A stretch of DNA of 64,000 bases from Cyrtodaria siliqua (lineage: Eukaryota > Mollusca > Bivalvia > Adapedonta > Hiatellidae). The stretch spans positions 22,042 to 86,041 of the forward strand of contig JAWPHD010011207.1 in the NCBI GenBank assembly GCA_037043455.1, in the 5' to 3' direction. Within the stretch, counting starts at the first letter, position 1, and the number at the start of each line of letters is the position of its first letter. Both the position numbers and the translations under genes were made by a program. The notes under the pieces were generated by a model. That model was not told the DNA's origin, made no database searches, and saw only the letters and a program-made list of their open reading frames with translations. This document shows positions 23,385 through 35,517 of the stretch, in pieces.

Positions 23385-24500
23385 AAAGTGTCAACGGGCT
23401 ACGGAGTTATAGTGAGACTGTCGTAACACTCGGGCTACGGAGTTATAGTGAGACTGTCGTAACACTATCCGTTAGCAATAACCCTTAAATCCGCGCTTTG
23501 ATTCAGCTGGAACTGTCAAACAAGTTGTGTCTTAATAGCGTACAGAGGTAGGAAAAGTTTCACGGCGCCGCTTTTATAGTTGGAGGAGTTATACAAAGAA
23601 CACCAACGTCATCGTCATTCAAAAGCAAAACCGCCATCGTCATTGCAGTTTTCACGTTCAAACGCTTTAACATTTCCGCGTTTACCGATATAGCTCCGCC
23701 GTACGCTATTTGATCGAGCTGAAAATGTTAAAAAATATATGCCGTAATAGGGAAAAAGACATATGGAAGGTTAACGTTTTACGGAGACCTGCGTACCACA
23801 TGCGGCGTTATTGCGAAAACACGGCCAAACCATAATGTCATACCACAACCATAAACCAAATTGCTCACGGTAACCGCCCTAGCTTGGTCGTATGTTTACC
23901 CATAGAGCTGAAACGTTTAGGGTATTTTTGTCGTGATAGGTTGCATAGTTATACTGAGAAAACCATAACCAAACCCCCAAACCCACAAACCTTTGCCTTT
24001 TGTTAGGCGTTAACCGCCCTAGTTCTGCTGATAGTGTTTTGAACGAATTGTAACCACCCTCGCCACTGTGTTAGTACTTATGTTTATAGGGCAAGAAACT
24101 TTTCCTTAGCATCGTCCGTCGCATGGGTGCAGTCCCGTGCATTCACCGAGCACATTAAAGAGCAATAGCTACTATTCATAAGTAAGAGTAGGGCAGGTTC
24201 TCGAAGTCGTATGTATCCGTCCTCTCCCACATTCTGGGGCGGCTCTAAATAAAATATAATATGTTGATGAGCCATTAAACAACATCAAATTCAATTCGAG
24301 CTGATACTCTCAGGAAATATGTGTCTTCATAGTGGACAGAGGTGGGGAAACTTTCACTGCGATGTCAGAGGAGTTATAGCGAGAACACCGACACCACTGA
24401 GTGGACTTGGCCGGTTTCACGTCTTTACCCTAACCCTTATTTCCGCGTTATCCGCTTTACCGCCATCGTCGAAACCCACGTTTGATTGATTACGTTATAC
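23385..24500. repeat. Diverged ~165 bp satellite (family B), block 1
   Basis: Recurrent words in fixed order: GAGTTATAGYGAGA, CCCT(A)ATTTCCGCGTTAACCG, GCTTTGATCGAGCTG, AAACTG/CTCTCAGGAAAT, GGGAAAGTTTCAC. The same order recurs at 29540, 32110, 33430 and 41455. A 38 bp piece ending in TAGTGAGACTGTCGTAACAC is exactly doubled at 23396-23467. Confidence 0.65.
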
Positions 24501-24940
24501 TCCATTCATTTTTCAGAGCCCTTTTAAATAAATTTTGTTTGAAAATAGTGCATCAACCTCTTTAATTATAAAGCAAGCTGTTTTTGCGTATTATTAACTG
24601 TTGATTATATTATACTAATAATATACTACAAACTAAAGTAGAATAAGACTAAAACTGAATGCTTGATAAACACTTCATGATTGACATGTGTCCCTTTAAC
24701 AATTTACAAGCAATTTCCAGTTCGATTTATAAACTAAAATTGTAATAATTTGGAACTACTTAATTTTCTACCAGAGCCAGCCCTCAATTTGAGTCCAAAC
24801 ATAAGCAAAACATAAACAAATAAACAAATATTCATTGATCAGTGTTAAAAAGCCATTTGCATTCTTTGTTCTGTATGTATTTAAAAATATTTGTAATCAT
24901 TTTAGATACATTCATAATATTTTTTTATCATTAACATAGA
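24501..24940. other. AT-rich, no gene seen
   Basis: No coding or structural signal. Confidence 0.5.
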
Positions 24941-25136
24941 AGGCTGGCATGGAGCACGTGGGGGACATGTGAACATTTATTTTTACCTCGTGGCCACAAC
25001 TAAGTATCTCGTTCCCATGACTTAATAAGTAGGTATGAGATAATTATCTCGTTACCTTGTTCCCTTGACTTACTAAGTTGTTCCTCACAACATTTTTCTT
25101 TTCACATGTCCCCTCTGTGCTTCCGTAACATAGCCT
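24941..25136. mobile_element. ~196 bp MITE with long imperfect TIRs
   Basis: AGGCTGGCATGGAGCACGTG followed by GGGGACATGTGAA at the left is matched by TTCACATGTCCCCTCTGTGC then TTCCGTAACATAGCCT at the right. Arms are about 40 bp. The interior has mirrored TATCTCGTTCCC / GAGATAATTATCTC words. Non-coding. Confidence 0.75.
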
Positions 25137-25233
25137 TTATATAAGTTTTACTGCTGTTTAACACTGATAGCGGATATACAAAGGAAGCAAAACAAATGAA
25201 CTTACGTTCAACAAAAACTCAACTCTGAACTGT

Positions 25234-26271
25234 TTATATTACTAGTAAGAAGTTAAATTCTCTATGCAGTCCTTCTGGTCTATGGATGACACCAAACAAA
25301 CTGTCAAACTGAGACTTATTATTCTGCATAGCTTTCTGGGCTGAAAATGCTCGTTCGTTTGTAAGTACATCGCCTCCAAAAACAACTCTTTCAAGAACTT
25401 TCTTATCGATACAAGGAACTGCTAACTCATGAACTTTCTGCAGTATTTCAATCATGCCCTGGGATGAATTTTAACTTGCATCAACAAGATCACAGTTCAA
25501 AATTACTGATTTTTTCTTTGCGAGTTCTGTAAACGGATGTAAAATATAATCTGGGTATGATTCTCTTACTGGTTCTAAGAACAGGACATACTTCAGAAGT
25601 ATACGTGAAGTGTGAAATACAAAGTTTTCTGCAACAGCATTCATGTGGTCTTGTGATGGGATCCACTGATCTGAGGGTACATCTGATATATGCGGTTGAT
25701 GAACTAATGGCATGTTCAAATCATCATATGTCACCCTTTTCTGTTTTACCATGGTGAGAAACCAATGTAAACTTTGTCTTTGTTTCTCCATTGTCATTTT
25801 TGCTGGAGCAATGGTGACGTCTAAATTATCTCCAAGAACTTCAATTGGCCTTATATTTAACTTACAAGAATGACTGTTTTTAGAAACTTCACTTTCAATA
25901 TTTTCCGAAACTACACTTTCATTTGTATTTTCGGACACTACACTTTCAATTGTATTTTCCGACACAACACGTTCAATTGTATTTTCCGACACAACACTTT
26001 CAATTGTATTATCCACAATTTCAACTCTATTTTCCGAAACTACACTTTCAACATTATTTTCTACCTCTTTACTGTCATGAACATTTTCTGCACTTCCACT
26101 TCCAACACCAGAAGATGATTGTTTCTGTTCATAGTCATCTCACTTTTTTTTTTTATACCCTTTGACAACATTGTCTATTTGTTCCTCTTGTTTTTTAACC
26201 AAATTCTTTCTGCTGTTGTGGACACTGGTATACGACACAGACAGCCCGATGGCATGCATAATGGTCAGCGC
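25234..26271 (-). pseudogene. DUF6589-like gene, exon 4 (disrupted)
   Basis: An acceptor (TTTACAG) precedes 26271, in phase 0 with exon 3. It reads ALTIMHAIGLSVSYTSVHNS, VKKQEEQIDNVVKGYKKKK, then a small frameshift at an A-run (about 26143-26154). Next come a 10-residue tandem repeat (VVSENTIES, 30 bp units, about 25885-26070) and the conserved domain: QSLHWFLTMVKQKRVTYDDL, SDVPSDQWIPSQDH. One in-frame TAA separates CDLVDAS from GMIEILQKVHELAVPCIDKK and the FGGDVLTNERAFSAQ motif typical of DUF6589 proteins. It stops after NFLLVI; the family normally continues well beyond this. The frameshift, stop and truncation argue for a pseudogene, though the homopolymer shift might be a sequence error. 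Function of the family is unknown. Confidence 0.7.
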
Positions 26272-26274
26272 CTG

Positions 26275-27380
26275 TAAATTGAATATAAAAATTAATTCTA
26301 TTTGAGCTCTTCCATCAGAAAAAGGCTCTTATCACAAGACATTGAGATAAACAATATCTCAAGAAATGTTTTATACCGGTAACATCATACCAGCTACATG
26401 TACATGTAACTATGTAAAATAAGAGTAGTAAATAAATAAAATCATGGAATTATTCAAGGTTACCGCCTATGAACAATCAACAGTCAATTGAACTTTAATA
26501 TATATATATGATTTCAAACTGATAGTTTAGTGATATATAATAGTTTGTTCTCGCATTAGGTGGCATTATTATATTACCATCGTCAGATATCGCCGGGTGA
26601 TTCAATATGATACTATCCAATCCATACTATCATTGTATGAAGAGTACCGGAATCAATCACCCTGGGGTATCCGACGATGTATATTGTTTTTGGTCCAATA
26701 ACTAATCAAGTTTAAAAAATGATGGCCCTATATCGCTCACCTGACTACATAAAATGATATGCACCGATCAAAAATATAATATTGTTGAGTTATTTTATGC
26801 TGTATACCTTATTTAGTTCAATGTAGCCTAAAAATTTAGTTGAGTGTAACCTATTCTAAACAAATTCAGTTTAATGTAGCCTAAAAATTAAGTTAAGACT
26901 TTTAAAAGTGCACCCTAACATCATAAAGTGTAACATAAGAAAACTAGTATAGATCTGTAACAGTGAAGTGTTGCTTAACTTCCAAACTAATCTTTACTAT
27001 ACTATTCTGCATACTGTACTGTATTGTTAACAAGGTTCCTATAACATTATGTGTAAAACTGCTGAACCCCAGCAGGGCTGGGCCGATTCTGACCCCAGGG
27101 TCACCATTTGAACAAACTTGGTAGAAGACCACTAGATGATACTACATACAGAATATCTAAGCTTTCGGAGAAGATTTTTAAATGTTTTCCTATATAACTC
27201 TATGGAAAAAATTGACCCCTGGGGTGGGGCCGATTATAACCCCAGGGTCACCATTTGAACAAACTTGGTAGAGGTCCACTAGACAGTGACGAAAAAGTTG
27301 ACGCCAACAACGACGATGACGGACGAAGGGTGGTCACAAAAGCTCACCCTTGACCACTTCGTGAAAATTAAGCTTCTTAC
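26275..27380. other. Intron 3 of DUF6589-like gene
   Basis: Starts with donor GTAAGA (complement at 27375-27380). Contains a short foldback (26578-26679) and two related CCCCAGGGTCACCATTTGAA segments at about 27095 and 27240. Confidence 0.6.
26578..26679. repeat. 102 bp foldback, family E
   Basis: CATCGTCAGATATCGCCGGG at the left pairs with the reverse complement of CCTGGGGTATCCGACGATG at the right. Single ends of the same motif (ACACGGGGGTATC(T/C)GACGATG) occur at about 28155 and 29512, and a weaker one at 31840. Confidence 0.75.
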
Positions 27381-27836
27381 CTCTTTCTTCAAACCACAGC
27401 TGTCTAGAACTAGACCCAGGACAAATTGTATGAGGTTCAACAGCTGGCATCTGGCGTACAGTAATATACAGGCTGCCATTACAATGTGAGCCAAGCACTT
27501 TTTCCTTTTCTCACCAATCATACCATTCAAAATGGACATTAGTGTTGGTACTTTCTGCTCTAGAGTCTCTGCCAGTTGTTCCCAATCAAAGTTTATAAGG
27601 TCATCTGTACTATTTACCTTTAACACTGTTTCTTTTCTCTTACACAACTGAGATACTTCCTTTTCAATTTCTTTAACAAGATGCTGTAGCATTACTTTCT
27701 TATAGTTAGTGTTTTTTACTAAGTGTTTAATTACAGCTGAAGCCCCCTTCTTATTTGTGATGGCCTTAATCACAGACTTTTCTGTTTCATTCACTATTAT
27801 AGAAGACCTCTCCTGATCCTTGTACTTCACTGTCAC
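27381..27836 (-). CDS. DUF6589-like gene, exon 3
   Basis: 456 bp, 152 codons, phase 0 at both ends. The acceptor TCATACAG precedes GTGACAGTGAAGTAC and the donor is AAAGAG|GTAAGA. The product begins VTVKYKDQERSSIIVNETEK and is rich in Lys and Glu at first (KHLVKNTNYKKVMLQHLVKE). A Leu-rich helix-forming part follows (HIVMAACILLYARCQLLNLI). It is free of stops and lies between exons whose phases match. It resembles the N-terminal half of DUF6589-type proteins by position and composition; I recognise no catalytic motif. Confidence 0.7.
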
Positions 27837-28399
27837 CTGTATGAAAATGCAAAGGTTCATTATTATAGTACTTCCAGGGAGGCTTTTTATTTTTGGCACC
27901 AGGAGTAGGGGCTTAAATTAAAAAAATATATAATTATTGAACAACAATTTTCTCATCCATTGCTGTGTCTGACAAAAGTCCAATGTGCTACTAGATTTTA
28001 AGTCGGTATGAAAGTGTTCAGTACACTGACTGCTCATTATAAGGCCAAAAAAACACAAAAAAACTTGTGTTTCCGGTAGACCGACCCTATTTATAGTGAC
28101 CTATGATATGATGGTTAACATGGTTAATAAGTCTACAAAGTTTGGAAAGAATCACACGGGGGTATCTGACGATGGGATGCTGTACGATTAGTGATCATTG
28201 AAATACATTGACTAGCCAAAACTTTAACCTGAATTAACCTAAGTCGAAAAAAAGTAAGTAAAAAGGGCAATAATTTTGTAAAAATGCTATACAGAATAAT
28301 AGCACAAAAGTATTTGTTCTTTTTTGTGAAAAATATCTTTTGTCAAATTGTTAACTTTCAAAGTATTTAGTTTCAAACGGTAGATTTTTTTTACTGTAC

Positions 28400-28584
28400 C
28401 TTTACGTCAAATTCATTTCTTATTATTTTGGTCTGTGTACTCTTGTCCACCTTACACACTTTCCCTCTACCATGGTTCGGGGTGGCTGTTTTTTTTGGTG
28501 TAACAAACAAGGACTTCTTGCTTTTAGGTGTATTACCCGTGGGTGTCAGTGCTGCTGCAAACGGTCGTTTTTTGCTGCTTTTTC
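28400..28584 (-). CDS. DUF6589-like gene, exon 2
   Basis: 185 bp. The acceptor TTATTAAAG precedes the split Gly codon and the donor is GTAAAG|GTACAG. It encodes a basic, low-complexity linker (GKSSKKRPFAAALTPTGNTP, SKKSLFVTPKK, KSTQTKIIRNEFDVK) that could act as a nuclear localisation segment. Enters in phase 1 and leaves in phase 0, matching exons 1 and 3. Confidence 0.65.
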
Positions 28585-29034
28585 CTTTAATAAATACAGA
28601 ATAAATTAACATTTAACATTGTTGATTTCTAGTAATTAGGGTACGATAATTATTTGTTTCTACAAGAGCATTTTTTTACAGAGTGCTGGAACCTATGATA
28701 TGCTCGGCATAGTTCAGCTATAGAACAAACTGAAAGTATTGTAATAGTATGAAATGAATCACCCAGCAATGCCTTTAAAACACATTGTTTTGAAATTGTG
28801 TTGATATTTTACTGGCCTTGTTCACTGGGCGCTTTATTGGCCGACGTCAAATATTTGGTAAAACTCAAAAAAACTGACCCAGTCCTCATTGCACTTGGAA
28901 TTATTTCCATAGAAGTTATAACTTTGGTTTTATCAAGAAAATGAATATGAGCACATAACACATGCATAAATGATTTAAACATATATGATATTTGAGTGAG
29001 TCACCGTCTTCACAAACAGAAACAATAATATTAC

Positions 29035-29341
29035 CACTTGGTGTTGAACGAACACGATCCTTAATGCCTGGCATCTCCTTCAGTTGGTTGATAAACTCTT
29101 GTTTTTCGCACTGAATTTTGGCGATTTTTGTTTTTTCATCTTCATTTAATTTCAAAGTTCTATTTAATTTGTTTGTGCACAAATTGCAAGAAAACCCTTC
29201 GTTTTTTACATTCAGCGAATTGAAAATAAATCCATATTGTTCAATACTTTCTTTCGACGTCAGATTTCGGTAATGTGTGCCCTTAATCGCCGAAAAACAA
29301 AACAAACACTTTTTCCCCGTTGTGTCCATGGGAGCTGCCAT
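29035..29341 (-). CDS. DUF6589-like gene, exon 1
   Basis: ATG at 29341 (MAAPMDTTGKKCLFCFSAIK). A second in-frame Met is at codon 5. Two CxxC pairs (CLFC near residue 13 and CNLC near residue 53) suggest a small zinc-binding fold. The preferred donor is CAAGTG|GTAATA at 29035, because it joins in phase 1 to exon 2 (RSTPS-G-KSSKK). Reading past it stays open to 28916. The region upstream has an inverted CCAAT (ATTGG at about 29409) but no clear TATA box. The whole gene spans 4.1 kb. Confidence 0.65.
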
Positions 29342-29539
29342 TTTGTCAATTTTCGTTACCTTTCACGACTCCCGTTGAAGAGTATTCATTTTGCAAACGC
29401 TATTTTGATTGGTCGTTGTAACTCCGGTTCTATTCTATTTTATTCTGCTAAAACGACCGAAATCAGGCGTATTGTCCCACGGGTGATGGTGGAGAGTAAC
29501 GGAACAAATCACACGGGGGTATCCGACGATGCTTTACCG

Positions 29540-29990
29540 CCGTCGTAGGTAATTTTATCGAACTGAAACTGTCGGGGGAATATGTGCAGTGATATGGTCA
29601 ACGGTGTGGACGTTTTCAGGGAAATGTTCTTATGCCAAACCCTACCCCAACTTCAAATCCTTACCCTAATATCTCGATGTAACCGTCATGGCTCAAGAGT
29701 ACGTCTACCAGCGAGCTCAAAATCAGGGTCTCTGTGCCTTGATACGATACATAGGTCTACAAGGTTCCAACTGGTTGATCTTACGGAATACGGAATGATA
29801 GGGAGACAATTGTAGCCCTACCCTAAAACAATATTCCTAATTTCCGCGTTAACCGCCATGTAACAGCGTCATTTTCAGCCATATGCTATCGCTCATAAAC
29901 CGGATACATCGGTTTAGCGCACCACGCGGATGTTACCGTTTTTTTCAAGACCAGACTGAACGCAGTATCTCAGTCCGACGATTTGTCTAG
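29540..29990. repeat. Family B satellite, block 2
   Basis: TATCGAACTGAAACTGTCGG and ATTTCCGCGTTAACCGCC recur here in the family order. Copies are highly diverged. Confidence 0.55.
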
Positions 29991-30007
29991 ATTTTTACGA
30001 CGCTTAT

Positions 30008-30477
30008 GGTGTCAGACCAGTGAGGAAGTACTTCCGGATCGTAGGCTGCTAAAATAGTTCCTTGAAAATAATCCAAAGTTTCTAGTTTGCATGTGTTTTT
30101 CCCAAGATTAGCTTTTATTTCATTGTTAAATCTAACCTGAGGTTAAAGTAGTATGTCTGTTGTCATGAATAGTAAGTATTTTGTTGTGTTTGTCAGGATT
30201 ATTTCTTTGGAGAGTATGAGTACAGAGATTAGGTAGAGATGTGGTTTTGACAGATACGCATAGTGTAAATGAATGACGCGAAATGTTGAAAAACTGAATC
30301 GGTGTTTTATTCCAGATATGGGACCGTTTTCTAGCCAAATGTGTTTAATTCACAGAATAAAAGTGTATTTATAAAAGTGTATTTAAGCGAACGAATGTTG
30401 TGGAACTTGAGACTGATCTCCAAATATAGCATATAGTGCATTGTGTTCAATGGGCTGATTTTCACCGGTCTGACACC
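30008..30477. mobile_element. 470 bp TIR element with TTAT target duplication
   Basis: GGTGTCAGACCAGTGA at 30008 mirrors TCACCGGTCTGACACC ending at 30477 (one mismatch). TTAT flanks both ends directly (30004-30007 and 30478-30481). No transposase frame. A 4 bp TTAT duplication is near the piggyBac TTAA type but I cannot assign the superfamily. Confidence 0.82.
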
Positions 30478-30479
30478 TT

Positions 30480-31630
30480 ATATTGTTTGTAATTGAAATC
30501 AAGCGTCGTAGATGATCATTTCAGTTAGTCTTGATCATCTTCGAAGTTTGATTGTAAATAGACAAACCCGGAGCTAAATAATAACAGGGCTCTATATGAC
30601 CTTTCAATTTTCGTCCCGGTTTATAATAAAACAAACGTTGTTTTTATGTTTACGACAGTTTGTTGACCCTTATTTTCACTGCGAAAACAAGAAGTTATTC
30701 GAGATGTTGCGATGTACGGTTTCCCACTAAACTGCATGTACTGTCCTTTGCGCTTCGAATGATAATGTAAAAGCAGATGTCCATTAGGACAAGTAACATT
30801 TGCTGGTATAAATCAACATTAAAACATAATGGTATTGTTTATTTTACACATCATCATACACATTTACATAATTATTCTCGTTATAATTTGAAGCGTCAAT
30901 CTTCCGGATTTTGGATATTATAATGTGCTTTTGGTTAGTAAAATGCGGCGCTTTTAGAAATCGTCAGTAATATGGCGGAGAAGGTATCAGATATGAATTT
31001 TAAAACTATGTTAATATAATTTATTAATGAGAAAATAAAAAATAATTTAACAATGTCATTTTTTTTTAAAATCTTTATGACAATAATTTACATATTCTAG
31101 TTCTGTTTATTTATAACAAAACTCATTAAAAATACAATTTATAAATTGATAGATAACTTGGACTATCCTTATTTTTATGTCTGTCTCTTCGTGTTTTTCT
31201 TAAGGAAAGAAGAAACATGGAATTTAATTTTGCTCAATTCACAACATTGAGTACTAAGTTTGACTTTTGCGAGTAGACACTAACTTCGTGTTGGGGAATG
31301 AATTTTTATTTTTATTTTATTATTATTTTTTATAAATAAATAATTCTGTTGATTAAAAAGATCTTTATCAGATCTAATAACTTTACAAAGTTTTCGTCGA
31401 AAATTGGTATAATAAAGCAGGGAGTAAGTATACATAAAATGACATGCGACAATCTAGGCTACCGATTCTAAAGCTGAGCCCCACAACTTTTGACAGCAAG
31501 GGAGCCCAGTTGGCAATATTAGCTTCATCCCTGGAAAATAATTATTTTGCATTTTCATATGTCTCTTTATACCATTGATGCTGATTGTCCATTTTAGACA
31601 AAGAATTTACGCATTGCAGAGTCGAGTGTA
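30480..31630. other. Intergenic, no gene seen
   Basis: AT-rich; no supported feature. Confidence 0.5.
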
Positions 31631-31634
31631 TTTG

Positions 31635-31990
31635 AGGACGTATTTTGTGAGAATCTTCAACTTGAGAATTATTTGAGAACTTTGTTTGAGAACTGTAATA
31701 GTTTGTAACATGTTTTATGAGAATCTGAAATATGAGAACTATTAGAGAACTTTATTGGAGAACTGTAATAGTTTTTTGAGAGTATTGAACTTGAGTTTAG
31801 AAATGAGAGAACATGTATACAAATAACTGAGAATATGGGGGGATATCTGACCATGGGAGTATCATACTGTATAGTTAGCCTGAACTATTTTGAGAACTAT
31901 TTGAGAGCTTCATTTGAGAACTTGACAATATTTGCGAATTTAAGTAGTGTGTTGAGGCTATTGGACTTGAGATAGATTTAGAAAAAGTGA
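31635..31990 (+). repeat. Degenerate TTTGAGAAC-type repeats
   Basis: Irregularly spaced GAGAACT words (at least ten) interleaved with TGTAATAGTTT, with a clear duplication of TTTG(G)AGAACTGTAATAGTTT about 75 bp apart. Confidence 0.6.
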
Positions 31991-32109
31991 GCAACATATA
32001 ACACGAATCATTTCGCCAATAACAATCATACACATTCATAAAATCTTTAATCTTAACTATAGGAATAGCTCAAAACCATTTGCTTTTTAATGTTGTCGCT
32101 ATTAAGTAC

Positions 32110-33060
32110 GCAGTACTTTGATTTATTTTACCAAACTGAAACTCTCCGATATTGAGTGTAATGATAGCGTACAGGTGTGAGGAAACGTGCATGATGCTGC
32201 TCCTACATTCAGTGGAGTTATAGCGAAAACACAGTCATTGGTTCAAACCCTAACCCGCATATCTGCGTTAACCGCTATAGCTCCGCGGTACGTACTGTGA
32301 GCGATTTGCAACTGTCAAGGAATATTATATGTCATGATACGACCAAGACATGTTGAATTTTTCACATTACTATCCTGATGTCATGCGGAGTTAAAGCAAT
32401 AACACAGCAAAACCCTAACACTAAATGCTCAAGGTAACCTCCGTGGCTCAGCCGTACTTCGACCCAACGAATTGAAACGTTTAAGGTGGTTGTGCCGCAA
32501 TAAGATAAAGATGTTCTGCAGGATCTTGCGAAATGCTGAATTATAGGGGAAAATGTATAACCCATATCTCCAAACCCTATCATTAATTCCCGCTAAGTCA
32601 TTCGTGCTTTGATGAAGAAGAATCTCTCATAGAATGTGTGTTTTCATAGCATACATAGTTATGGACATTTTTATGGCGCAGCTCTAGAAGTTAACGCGAG
32701 ATCACCGACATCACTGGGTTTAACCCCTAATCCTAATGTCCGCGTTTAATGATATATCTCCGCCCCGCGTGCTTTGATCAAGCTGTGAGGAAGTTGCATG
32801 CCCTTGCGTCAGGCAGAGTTTTACCGGGAAGATGACCAACCAACTCCAAACCCTTACTGCTAGCGTAAGCCGCCGTAACTAAGTAGTAACTAGGTAGTAC
32901 CACCGCCGTAACCAGGTAGTACCACCGCCGTAACTAGGTAGTACCACCGCCGTAACTAGGTAGTACCACCGCCGTAACTAGGTAATACCACCGCCGTAAC
33001 TATTTAGTACCGCTATCCAACGAGCTGAAACGTTTAAGGTCTCTGCGCCGTAATAGTATA
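32110..33060. repeat. Family B satellite, block 3, with 22 bp expansion
   Basis: The family word order recurs about five times. At 32865-33010 a 22 bp piece (CGCCGTAACTAGGTAGTACC plus AC) is expanded about six-fold. Confidence 0.65.
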
Positions 33061-33429
33061 CACTAGTCTGCAAGATATTAATGTGATGATCTCGAGAGCT
33101 GCAGAGTTTTAATGAGACTTATTACATAACTTACGGTGTGGGAGTGGAATAATACCATTCTATATTTCGATATACCACTATAGTTATATAAGTATGCAAA
33201 TAAGCGCGATGTCAAAAATATCGATAATGACTATGATCCAATTTCTACGGTATATGTCGGTTTCGCATGTTAAAGCGACAGGCAAAAGCAATAAAAGTCG
33301 ATATGTGAGTTATGTGATAAATAGAATCTAACATTCGTTCTCATTCATTATTGAATTTATTAAACTCGTTAGAAATATGATATAATCTCAGCAAGAGCCT
33401 CGCATTAATTCAATAATGAATGAGCAGTC

Positions 33430-33625
33430 ATGTAAGATCCTTTATGTATATAACCTTATCCCTAAACCCTAACCGTAACAATCACCCAAATTTCGACATT
33501 AAGCGCCCTAGTTCGGCCTTTCGTGTTTTGATTCTGCTAAATCTCTCCGAAAAAAAATGTATCTTTATAGGTACACAGTAGTGAGAGAGGGTTCACGATG
33601 CTGCTCTTTCAGTCAGATATAATTA
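33430..33625. repeat. Family B satellite, block 4
   Basis: CCCTAACCGTAAC, TTCGACATTAAGCGCC and GTGTTTTGATTCTGCTAAA in family order; one diverged unit. Confidence 0.5.
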
Positions 33626-33689
33626 TAGCGGAAAGGATTGACTCGGACATTTTCACCTCCATAACAGTAGGTATACACGTGGATATCAA

Positions 33690-35060
33690 AGTCGAACAGG
33701 AAATGCAACATTGAGGACGACAGTAAACCACAAACACGCACAGAAACAAACAACAACTACAAAGACAAATTATGAGATCAAAATTATAAAAAGGGTTGGC
33801 AATAGGGCTACCGCCTTGGAATGGTCAGTAGCAAAAAAGGCCGCTGGTGGTTTAAACCCGGTTCCAGGTTGCATCAAACATCACATTTACTCAATTGTCA
33901 TCCCAATAAAAGGGGACAGTGTAAATAAGGGACAGTGTTAATAAAGATATTCGCGCCTAACAAACAAGGCAACATTAATAGGCAGTATAAGTAAAACACA
34001 TAAATGATCATGTATATAAAATATAAAAAAACAACACCTAGAAAGCCACAAAGCAAGTACTCGTTGACATGGAAGAAGCCAGAGCAGCAAGAGAACAAAC
34101 GGTTAAGGGTACGATGAGACAATATATAAAGACAAACATCAAACGCTACCGTCCTGTGATGATTTAGGTAGACGTCTTCATATGGTTCACAATCTGTCAC
34201 AATCTGTCAGTCATCGCACAATCAAAGAGTAAAGCATAGTGGCGAACTGAAATGGGTCAACCCAGTGCGTTACACAATGATAGGGTCATAACCTCTTTTG
34301 ATAAACTTGTTAACAAGTTTTATAAAGATTGTTTGAAAGTGATTATGACCAAGGATCTTACGAAGTTTGTAAATCACATCACCATAGAAGTCAAGTCGAA
34401 CAGGAAACGTAGCATTCACAGAATACAGTCTATCAAAAACACGCATTCAAAACAAACATCAATTACAACGTTAACTAGAAGTAAGCAAGCGACGCAACAC
34501 ACACAATGGGGTTGACAATAGAGACACCGCCTTGGGACGGACAATAGAGACACCGCCTTGGGACGGATAATAGAGACACAACACACACTGGGGTTGACAA
34601 TAGAGACAATCGCCTTGAGACGGACAATAGAGACACCGCCTTGGGACGGACAATATAGACACCGCCTTGGGACGGACAATAGAGAACCGCCTTGGGACGG
34701 ACATTGCCAAAAAGGCCGCTGGAGAACCAGGTTTTAAGGTCCAACAAACCTCACTACTACAATATTGTCATCCCAACTAAACGATACATTGTAAGTCGAC
34801 AAATAACTCAATAACTTGGCGGAAACCAGAGCAACAAGATAATTAATCGTTAAGGGCGGGACAATGTTGAAGACAAACAATGAGCGTTACTATCTGTTTC
34901 AGAAGTTAAACGTCATCACAGAGTTTACAATTTGTCGCGTCATCACAAAATCAAAGAGGAAATCATATCGACGAACTGTAAATGGATCAACCACTGAAAC
35001 AAGTATGGTCTCTGTGCCTTGATACCAAATACAGTTATGCAACGCTTCAATGGGCAGATC
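33690..35060 (-). repeat. Family A tails (three pieces) with 26 bp expansion
   Basis: 33690-34390 includes the tail plus the last part of the coding-derived segment (GTAGACGTC(T)TCATATGG, GATAGGGTCATAACCTC, GATCTTACGAAGTTTGTAAA), parallel to 9975-10390. 34395-34800 repeats the tail; within it, about 34510-34700 has a 26 bp unit (GACAATAGAGACACCGCCTT plus GGGACG) amplified about six times. 34860-35060 is a third decayed piece. Confidence 0.7.
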
Positions 35061-35517
35061 TTCCGCGCTGCGAATTCAAAGCAAGAAACCCGTAAACCTG
35101 TAGTAGGGTCTGATGTTGGATATGTTAATTAGTTTAATTATGTTCATCAATCACCCCACTAGTTACCCTTTTTATATTCCCACTTGGTACCTCTCGGTTT
35201 TATTTCACTTAAGTGGTCCCGCGCTTTGTTTTTATTGGTCGAGGTTTTGACGGGAATGTTCCCTCGGGATTTGGTTGTTGTATGGAAAAGATAGACGTCG
35301 TTGTCTTTTAAGACTTCTAGTCTTTCAGTTTTACTGGTTTTGGACTTATTGTAGGGATGAAGTTCGGTTACTCAACATGCTCAAACAGGTAAAGAACTTG
35401 CTTGCTGGAAGGTTTATATTGTGTATTGCATTTGTTATCCAAGTCAAAATACTCATCACGGATTGTGTTTCATGATGGCGGTCGATTCTTGAGTTATTCT
35501 AACATATAACTTGCATT
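35061..35517. other. Spacer with a possible small exon
   Basis: CTCAACATGCTCAAACAG|GTAAAG near 35370-35395 looks like a 5' splice site, and a terminal-exon-like segment follows at 36326. The two may belong to one small transcript, but I cannot show it. Confidence 0.3.
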
